NCBI GenBank assembly: GCA_003602665.1
Contig: QQSG01000029.1
Location: forward strand, 4,284-11,369
Direction of reading: 5' to 3'
DNA from: Candidatus Poseidoniales archaeon
Lineage (GTDB): Archaea; Thermoplasmatota; Poseidoniia; Poseidoniales; Poseidoniaceae
DNA length: 7,086 nt
Shown one piece after another: positions 1 to 5,167 of the stretch. The notes under the pieces were generated by a model. That model worked only from the letters and a program-made list of their open reading frames with translations, had not been told where the DNA came from and did not search any database. Both the position numbers and the translations under genes were made by a program. The first letter of the stretch is position 1; every line of letters starts with the position of its first letter.

Positions 1-11
1 AATCTTGTACC

Positions 12-401
12 ATGGGCAAAAAGCACAATCCTCTGTTTCTTCGACGAGTCGAGAACTCAAGATCACTCATCAAAGAGTGCGATATTGAGGAATTCGCTAT
101 AATGTTGAATGATAACAATCCATTGTTCATCATCGATGTGAGAGAATCTCACGAGTTTGAATCTGGCCACATGAAAGGCGCAACACACATCAGCAAGGGC
201 GTGCTTGAACGAGACATAGAGAAGCATCCGTTTGATACAACCGACCGAATCGTTCTCTACTGTGGAGGAGGTTTCCGTTCAGCAATCGCGGCTGAGTCTC
301 TGAAAGATATGGGGTATGAAGATGTACATTCACTCTGGGGCGGATGGAGAGCAATAGTGGCAGAAGGCCTTGAAATAACGACCGTTAAATCCTCTGATTA
401 A
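12..401 (+). CDS. Single-domain rhodanese-like sulfurtransferase
   Basis: A 129-residue protein with one rhodanese fold. Visible landmarks are the IDVRE strand-loop at residues 41-45, the EFESGHMKGATHI segment (48-60) typical of the family's 'F..GHI.GA..I' motif, and the active-site loop C84-GGGF-R89-S90, which fits CxxGxR[ST]. The loop is CX4R, the length of sulfur-transferring rhodaneses, not the longer CX5R loop of Cdc25 phosphatases. The LWGGW segment (108-112) is the usual C-terminal signature. It should form a cysteine persulfide and move sulfane sulfur; the acceptor cannot be read from the sequence. It has no signal peptide, so it should be cytosolic. The ATG at 12 is the first in frame, but the frame is open to the window edge, so a start further upstream cannot be excluded. 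About 20 residues precede the fold. The next gene is 115 nt away, so it is probably not in the L15e transcript. Confidence 0.9.
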   Translation: MGKKHNPLFLRRVENSRSLIKECDIEEFAIMLNDNNPLFIIDVRESHEFESGHMKGATHISKGVLERDIEKHPFDTTDRIVLYCGGGFRSAIAAESLKDMGYEDVHSLWGGWRAIVAEGLEITTVKSSD

Positions 402-467
402 TTGTCTTCCAAACAAGGAAGTGTGTCGCGTTTTCACCAATTCTTTGAATGGTTTAGAATGGACAGA

Positions 468-475
468 CTCATAAA
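468..475 (+). promoter_or_regulatory. Possible TATA-like element upstream of the L15e gene
   Basis: CTCATAAA resembles an archaeal TATA box (TTTATAAA-like, 6 of 8). If transcription starts about 25 nt downstream, the leader would be roughly 18-20 nt and would contain the ribosome-binding site at 506-513. The gap from 402 to 516 is the largest in the window and precedes a tight gene cluster, so a promoter is expected in it. A second weak candidate is TTTAGAAT at 453-460. Both matches are short and could be chance. Confidence 0.3.
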
Positions 476-505
476 GGGGTGTAAAGTCGGCAACTTGCTT
501 CCATT

Positions 506-513
506 GAGTTGAT
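506..513 (+). promoter_or_regulatory. Ribosome-binding site of the L15e gene (imperfect)
   Basis: GAGTTGAT matches GAGGTGAT, the complement of the archaeal 16S rRNA 3' tail, with one mismatch. Aligned this way, the GAGG core ends at 509, leaving 7 nt before the ATG at 517. The same 7-nt spacing is seen at the next two genes, which supports both this site and the chosen start. Confidence 0.5.
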
Positions 514-516
514 ACT

Positions 517-1119
517 ATGGCAAAAGGACTACATCATTACGTGAGAGAAACCTGGAAGAAGCCTAAAGAGGCTCTCCCGCACATGTTTCGACAGACTCGC
601 ATGGCCCAATGGCGCCGCGAACCTGTCAACTGCAGAATCGAGCGTCCGACCCGTCTCGACGCTGCTCGCCGTCTTGGATACAAAGCCAAGCAAGGTGTAG
701 TTCTCATTCGAACCCGTGTTCGACGTGGTGGTCTACGCAAGGGTAAGATTCACATGAAGCGTAAGCCATCCAAGGCTGGTATCTCCAAAATCACAATGGC
801 AAAGAACACACAGCGAATCGCTGAAGAACGTGTTGGCCGCCATTTCCCTAACCTCGAAGTTCTCAACTCATACTGGGTCGGAGAAGATGGAAAACACAAG
901 TTCTTTGAAGTTATCATGATCGACACACACCACCCTGCTATCATCAAGGATAAGCAACTCGGCGTCTTCTGCCAAGCAAATGGTAACATGAGCCACCGAG
1001 GCCGTGCTTACCGTGGTAAGACATCCGCAGGAAAGCGTGGACGTGGTCTCTTCAACAAGGGCAAGGGTGCAGAAAAGTTGCGTCCATCTCTGAAGGCAAA
1101 CCTCAACCGTGGCAAGTGA
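517..1119 (+). CDS. rpl15e: Large ribosomal subunit protein L15e (eL15)
   Basis: A 200-residue, strongly basic protein, close to the usual archaeal length of about 190-200. It begins MAKGLHHYVRETW and has the family blocks RRLGYKAKQG (51-60), NLEVLNSYWVGEDG (112-125), a HHPAI segment (138-142) and the basic RGRAYRGKTSAGKRGRGL tail (161-178). It binds 23S rRNA in the large subunit; the family exists in archaea and eukaryotes but not bacteria, so it is the best taxonomic marker here. Codon use is that of a highly expressed gene: 19 of 24 Lys codons are AAG and 8 of 9 Asn codons are AAC, unlike the exported-protein genes downstream. It is the first gene of a close-packed run and ends 57 nt before the PRC-barrel gene. 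The start is supported by the site at 506-513. The gene is intact and nothing in it is degraded. Confidence 0.98.
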   Translation: MAKGLHHYVRETWKKPKEALPHMFRQTRMAQWRREPVNCRIERPTRLDAARRLGYKAKQGVVLIRTRVRRGGLRKGKIHMKRKPSKAGISKITMAKNTQRIAEERVGRHFPNLEVLNSYWVGEDGKHKFFEVIMIDTHHPAIIKDKQLGVFCQANGNMSHRGRAYRGKTSAGKRGRGLFNKGKGAEKLRPSLKANLNRGK

Positions 1120-1164
1120 AATCAAGCGTTTGTTTGATGTCCTTGTTCTGCTTCCCCCAACACA

Positions 1165-1170
1165 GGAGGG
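1165..1170 (+). promoter_or_regulatory. Shine-Dalgarno site of the PRC-barrel gene
   Basis: GGAGGG lies in the 57-nt gap after L15e. The GGAGG core ends at 1169 and is followed by exactly 7 nt before the ATG at 1177. It is a strong match to the archaeal anti-Shine-Dalgarno sequence and fixes the start of this short gene. Confidence 0.75.
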
Positions 1171-1176
1171 CGACAA

Positions 1177-1434
1177 ATGGGTAAAGGTCAGCGTAGTTTA
1201 ACAGACGTAACAGGTCTGAGTGTTTACCTCCCGGATGGTCGTCTTCTTGGCGTAGTTCACGACACAGTTATCGAGCATTCGACGATGACGTGTACGCATT
1301 TATTCGTTCGAGACACGCCTCCAGAGCTTGTCACAGACTCGATTCACGTTGCAGTACCTTGGCGCTGGGTGCGTTCGATCAACGACATTGTCGTGCTTCG
1401 ATGGTTTCCAGAAACACCAATATCCCGTACTTAA
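1177..1434 (+). CDS. Small PRC-barrel domain protein
   Basis: An 85-residue protein that is essentially one PRC-barrel. It shows the N-terminal block LTDVTGLSVYLPDGRLLGVV (8-27), equivalent to the family's 'l.G..V...dGr.lG.V', and the C-terminal strand pair VPWRWVRSINDIVVL (60-74), equivalent to 'ip...V..igd.iiv'. There is no signal peptide or membrane helix. Archaea encode many such stand-alone barrels. Some of the haloarchaeal ones (CdpB) are reported to bind SepF and act in FtsZ-based cell division, while other PRC-barrels have been linked to RNA metabolism, as in the RimM C-terminal domain. Sequence alone does not choose between these, but lying between L15e and an RNase Z homologue leans slightly towards translation or RNA. 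The strong Shine-Dalgarno at 1165 supports the start. Its stop codon overlaps the ribosome-binding site of the next gene, so translation of the two may be coupled. Confidence 0.85.
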   Translation: MGKGQRSLTDVTGLSVYLPDGRLLGVVHDTVIEHSTMTCTHLFVRDTPPELVTDSIHVAVPWRWVRSINDIVVLRWFPETPISRT

Positions 1435-1440
1435 GGAGGA
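1433..1440 (+). promoter_or_regulatory. Shine-Dalgarno site that decides the RNase Z-like start
   Basis: AAGGAGGA begins inside the PRC-barrel stop codon (TAA, 1432-1434). Three in-frame ATGs follow, at 1441, 1447 and 1450. The first directly abuts the site, which is too close for initiation. The GGAGG core ends at 1439, exactly 7 nt before the ATG at 1447, the same spacing as at the two preceding genes. The start is therefore most likely 1447. Confidence 0.8.
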
Positions 1441-1446
1441 ATGCAC

Positions 1447-2595
1447 ATGATGGAATTACACATTCTTGGGACTGCATCAGCGCGGCCTACATCAACAAGA
1501 AATGTGAGTGGAAGCGTCCTTTCAACAGAAGAAGGGTTGGTCGTTATCGATGCAGGCGAAGGTTTTCAGATTCGATATTCTGCACAACGCGGTTTGATGA
1601 AACGAAGTGATCAAACTGCATCCTTACGTCCCCATAAAATTGCAGTGATTGCATTGACGCATGGTCATCTGGACCACACATGGGGTCTCCTTCCTTTTCT
1701 TCAGACCCTTGCTTTAGATGGTCGGAAGCATCCTTTGATGATTTGTGGACCAACGTCTCAATCTATTTTGGACGCTTTAGAAACAAATGGATTTGATGCA
1801 GAAGTTCCTGAAAATACTCCTTCTGCTGATCTCATAAATCAGTACAGGGCTTGGTTCCAACTCGGAGCAAACTCCACGGAATTAGGATACGAAGTCCGCT
1901 GGATGTTAGGCGAGCCATCTTCAAGCAGATGGGTTGAACTCAATCCCGATGTTTCTTCACTTCATTGGCATGAAGAAATGCCTCAACCTGAGCCTTTCAA
2001 GAGCATTCGTCTTGACGCCCTTGCCACGAAACACAGCGTACCATCTTGTGCCTGGCAAATCACAAAGGCGGCCCAGAAAGGAGTTTTTGATCGCAATCGA
2101 GCAACTCTTGCAGGCCTGAATGAAGGCGAACGTCGTTTACTTGCAACAGGCACAGATGTTGAGAAAGAAAATGGAACAATTCTGAAAGCATCTTCATTCC
2201 GTGGGCCCGAACGAAGCGCTCACTCATTTGTTATCTCTGGAGATACTGCAGAACAATCTATTCATCCAGTTGGTATCCCAACCGTTCTTGTTCATGAAGC
2301 TACATTTTTGGAAGAATCTCATTCGAAAGCAGAGGAACATCTCCACAGTACGGCAAAGGGGGCTGCAAGAACGGCAAAGGCTTGTGGAGCGGAACACCTC
2401 GTATTGACACATTTTTCTGCACGAATTCGAGATGCTTCGGAATCACTTAATGAAGCGATAGAAGAATATGGAGAAGGCCGTGGAATCGCATATGCCAATG
2501 ATGGAGATCGACTCCAAATCGATGTCGATGGTAACGTCACGTTTTATCGGCGAAATGAACACGGTTGGAAGCAACACAACCTAACGCATCATTGA
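1447..2595 (+). CDS. RNase Z-like metallo-beta-lactamase-fold hydrolase, with an internal insertion
   Basis: A 382-residue protein when started at 1447. It carries the RNase Z order of motifs: LGT near the N-terminus, PTSTRN (14-19), DAGEG (35-39), the metal motif HGHLDH (72-77), a lone His at 196 in KHSVPSCAW, Asp266 in SGDT, HEATF (283-287), HST (300-302) and His322 in LTHFS. All expected di-zinc ligands are present, so it should be active. The family cuts the 3' trailer from tRNA precursors. It exceeds the usual ~300 residues: against the B. subtilis enzyme as I recall it, the excess is about 47 residues, almost all between HGHLDH and His196, in a stretch with Trp at 136, 152, 162 and 174. 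The exosite region starts GVFD (212-215), but the usual Gly-x-Pro-x-Gly-Pro is replaced by GLNEGERRLL (223-232). The metal motif reads HGHLDH, not the common HxHGDH. It could act on tRNA or on another RNA or phosphodiester; RNase Z itself is the first guess. Confidence 0.85.
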   Translation: MMELHILGTASARPTSTRNVSGSVLSTEEGLVVIDAGEGFQIRYSAQRGLMKRSDQTASLRPHKIAVIALTHGHLDHTWGLLPFLQTLALDGRKHPLMICGPTSQSILDALETNGFDAEVPENTPSADLINQYRAWFQLGANSTELGYEVRWMLGEPSSSRWVELNPDVSSLHWHEEMPQPEPFKSIRLDALATKHSVPSCAWQITKAAQKGVFDRNRATLAGLNEGERRLLATGTDVEKENGTILKASSFRGPERSAHSFVISGDTAEQSIHPVGIPTVLVHEATFLEESHSKAEEHLHSTAKGAARTAKACGAEHLVLTHFSARIRDASESLNEAIEEYGEGRGIAYANDGDRLQIDVDGNVTFYRRNEHGWKQHNLTHH

Positions 2596-2620
2596 AGTGT
2601 AATGTCATCAAGGCGCAGGT

Positions 2621-5092
2621 ATGCAATCAAAGTGTGCATACGTTCTCATCGGCCTATTGATGTGCTCCGTAATGATTCCAAGCATACATGCTACCGAAGG
2701 TAGAGATGCACCACAGTGCCTTTCAGTAGGTGAATCGACGCTTTCGACTCAAGTTGCTGTAGCAAACGGCGCATGCATGCGTTTTGACCTTGGAACACTC
2801 CAACCTGGAGATGTGTATGAATTCTCGATTACTGTCATTGATGACGCCCTGGACGTTCTTATTTTCGATGAATCGGGATTGCAGCCTTACCTCTTAGGCC
2901 AGTCATATCGTTCTTCGTTTGAACAAGTACCCTCGACCGAATCAGCAAATGGAGCATACGAATTTCATTGGAAAGTACCCTCTTCAATCAATGCCAAATC
3001 ATGGACAGTAATCATCGACAACCTTGCCCATGATGGTGATCAAGGACAAGGAGACCAAGGCGGCGTGGATGGGCGGATTTCCATGACAGTCACAGAGTTA
3101 ACAGATACTCCATGGACTCCATTTCATGACATCATAGGCATCATTCCAGATGGGTATCTAACCCTTCTCGATGGGACATCTCTGCAGCTTGAGGAAGGAA
3201 CAACAATCGCCGTAACTGCTTGGTCCCTTCAGGGATTTGCAGATGTCTATCTGCAAACGGATTCGATGAATGCAAACTATCTTTCTGGTCAATCAAATGT
3301 AGCCTTGACAGGAGCTTCCCTTCTCGCTGTTGATGGAACTTCTTCCTTTAGCTGGGTTGTTCCATCGGCTCTTGCAAATCAACCTCTCAAATTAATTGTT
3401 GACAATACGGATGATTCTGACGGGCAAGGAGATGGCTCAACAAATCTGCGAGTCACCATTCGCGTCCAGTTCGTTCCTGTTATTCAAGCACAATTTGTCG
3501 CAGAAAATACCACGATTCCAATGAATACCTTGGTTGGATTTGACGCTTCTTCAACCCCAAATGATCTTGGCCAAATTTCCCAATATACGTGGGATTTCGA
3601 CTCAACGATCGATGCGAATGATGATGGCGATTTCATCAATGATGTCGATGCAATCGGCCTTACCTCTGAAGCACAGTGGGCTTCTCCGGGGGAAAGGACC
3701 GTTACGTTAACTGTTCTTGGACAGAATAGTTTCGATCGTCAAGAACAAATCATCACTGTGAATGATATTATCAATCCAGTGCCACGAATTACGGGAACAA
3801 CCGCCTCTTCTTCTTCCGCTACACCCATTTCTGGAGGATGGCGCATCGCTTACGCCAATACACTTGTTTTGACATGCAACTCAAGTTCTGATGACGATGC
3901 AGTTTCTGCTTGTTCATGGTCTCTTGATGGCTCACCTTACAATCAACAGACAACCGTTTCTTTCAATTGGAGTACGATTGGAGAACACGTCATTGGCCTA
4001 ACTGTCTTTGATGCAAGTGGCAATAGTGCTTCAACGCAGGTTGATGTTCGAGTTGTTGATGGCTCAATTCCAGTGATTGACGATACAAGATTCGAACCAA
4101 AAAAATCACTCGAAGAGGGTCAAATTTACACCTATTCAATCAATGCAAATGATGTATATGACTCTGCATCAAACCTTCGATATCACTGGGACACCAACCC
4201 ATCAAAGGATACCGATCAAAATGGTAACCCAAGAGATGATCCTGATTTCATAGGATCTAACGTGGATTTATACTTCGATACAACGGGGACAAAGACTGTT
4301 GTCGTAACCGTCTTTGATGCTTCGAACAACACAGACTCTCGTACCTTCACAATTGTGGTTGAGGAATCGGTCGAATCGAGCACAAACTTTGGATTAATTA
4401 CCGTAGTGCTGTTCATTTTTGTTGTAACGTTATCAATATCTTTCATCGGATACCGTCGCTGGCAGTCTTCGATTGCAGTTGGTTTGCTTACAGGAAGAGG
4501 ACTTTCAGACTCTGAAGCAAAGGCCCACATGACAATGGTACGCCAATCCCAAAAGTTGCCACTCTTTGCTAAAGCCATTCAACTTGCAGGACTTGATGTC
4601 GGGGAAGTTGTTACCCAAGATCAACAAGAACAAGCCCGTAAAGAAGCAGAACTTCAATCGATTTATGGGTCTGGAGAAGTCGAAGAAATTCCTCAGGCTC
4701 AGTTTGCGCCAAAGAGAGAAATTAGTCAAGCAAGTTCGCAAGCAGCGGCAGAGGCAGCGGCTTTGTTCTTCGATGACGCCCCGCCAGTCCCGGCACCTGC
4801 AAATATGACTCAGGATCCTGATGATGCCCTTCTTGAGGAACTCGGTTCGAAGAATGAAAAACCGCCTCAAACGCCTCAATCAGGAGGAATCCAATTGCCT
4901 GAAAATATGACTCCTGCAGTGGAAACTCCTCTTCCAACTCCAGAAGTTGTGAAAGAAGCAGAACCGTCAAACTTACTCAAGGGCTCTTGCAACAGTTGTT
5001 CTTTGAAATTCCAAGTGCCTATGCCCGCCGGTGTCAATGAAGCAATTGTCGTATGTCCATCGTGTTCTGAAGAACAACTCTTCCAACGGTAA
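2621..5092 (+). CDS. Exported single-pass membrane protein with PKD domains and a cytosolic zinc ribbon
   Basis: An 823-residue surface protein. A signal peptide (1-24, cleavage after SIHA) precedes two related domains (about 40-160 and 175-285), which share a DV-L/Y strand, Y-L-x-G-Q-S, a W-x-VPS turn and I/V-x-DN followed by an acidic Gly-rich loop; these may be PPC-like beta sandwiches. Three PKD-like domains follow (about 286-382, 387-480, 483-582). PKD 1 and 3 carry matching acidic loops starting D331 and D530. PKD 2 lacks the loop but has Cys419 and Cys431, which could pair. A membrane helix (about 591-609) ends in YRRW, placing the tail inside. The tail has a helical segment (620-680), an Ala/Gln then Pro-rich linker, and a zinc ribbon (Cys790, 793, 812, 815). 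N-glycosylation sequons such as N296, N420, N449 and N569 lie outside. It starts 25 nt after the RNase Z-like gene with a weak AGG 7 nt upstream. Function unknown; binding a ligand or surface outside and a partner inside is an inference. Confidence 0.85.
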   Translation: MQSKCAYVLIGLLMCSVMIPSIHATEGRDAPQCLSVGESTLSTQVAVANGACMRFDLGTLQPGDVYEFSITVIDDALDVLIFDESGLQPYLLGQSYRSSFEQVPSTESANGAYEFHWKVPSSINAKSWTVIIDNLAHDGDQGQGDQGGVDGRISMTVTELTDTPWTPFHDIIGIIPDGYLTLLDGTSLQLEEGTTIAVTAWSLQGFADVYLQTDSMNANYLSGQSNVALTGASLLAVDGTSSFSWVVPSALANQPLKLIVDNTDDSDGQGDGSTNLRVTIRVQFVPVIQAQFVAENTTIPMNTLVGFDASSTPNDLGQISQYTWDFDSTIDANDDGDFINDVDAIGLTSEAQWASPGERTVTLTVLGQNSFDRQEQIITVNDIINPVPRITGTTASSSSATPISGGWRIAYANTLVLTCNSSSDDDAVSACSWSLDGSPYNQQTTVSFNWSTIGEHVIGLTVFDASGNSASTQVDVRVVDGSIPVIDDTRFEPKKSLEEGQIYTYSINANDVYDSASNLRYHWDTNPSKDTDQNGNPRDDPDFIGSNVDLYFDTTGTKTVVVTVFDASNNTDSRTFTIVVEESVESSTNFGLITVVLFIFVVTLSISFIGYRRWQSSIAVGLLTGRGLSDSEAKAHMTMVRQSQKLPLFAKAIQLAGLDVGEVVTQDQQEQARKEAELQSIYGSGEVEEIPQAQFAPKREISQASSQAAAEAAALFFDDAPPVPAPANMTQDPDDALLEELGSKNEKPPQTPQSGGIQLPENMTPAVETPLPTPEVVKEAEPSNLLKGSCNSCSLKFQVPMPAGVNEAIVVCPSCSEEQLFQR

Positions 5093-5167
5093 ATACGAGC
5101 ATAGGAATCAATCGTTGTTTACGCAGTTCGGGGATGGGTTCAGATACCAGTTCCTTCACCAATATTC

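Noticed and set aside
406..421. Inverted repeat CTTCC-AAACAA-GGAAG just after the rhodanese stop, with TTTT at 431-434, as a terminator
   Set aside because: The stem is only 5 bp, the T-run is short and 9 nt away, and archaeal termination does not rely on such hairpins. It may be chance.
868..1176. Open frame of about 100 codons on the minus strand across the end of L15e
   Set aside because: It is antisense to a certain ribosomal protein gene, its peptide has no recognisable domain, and no ribosome-binding site was noted for it. It is a by-product of L15e codon bias.
1290..1610. 106-codon + strand frame bridging the PRC-barrel and RNase Z-like genes
   Set aside because: It overlaps both well-supported genes in another frame, and its Arg/Cys/His-rich peptide matches no family.
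4216..4970. Several minus-strand and alternative-frame open stretches within the tail of the 823-residue protein
   Set aside because: They overlap a frame with clear membrane helix and zinc-ribbon features, and their peptides look like random translations.
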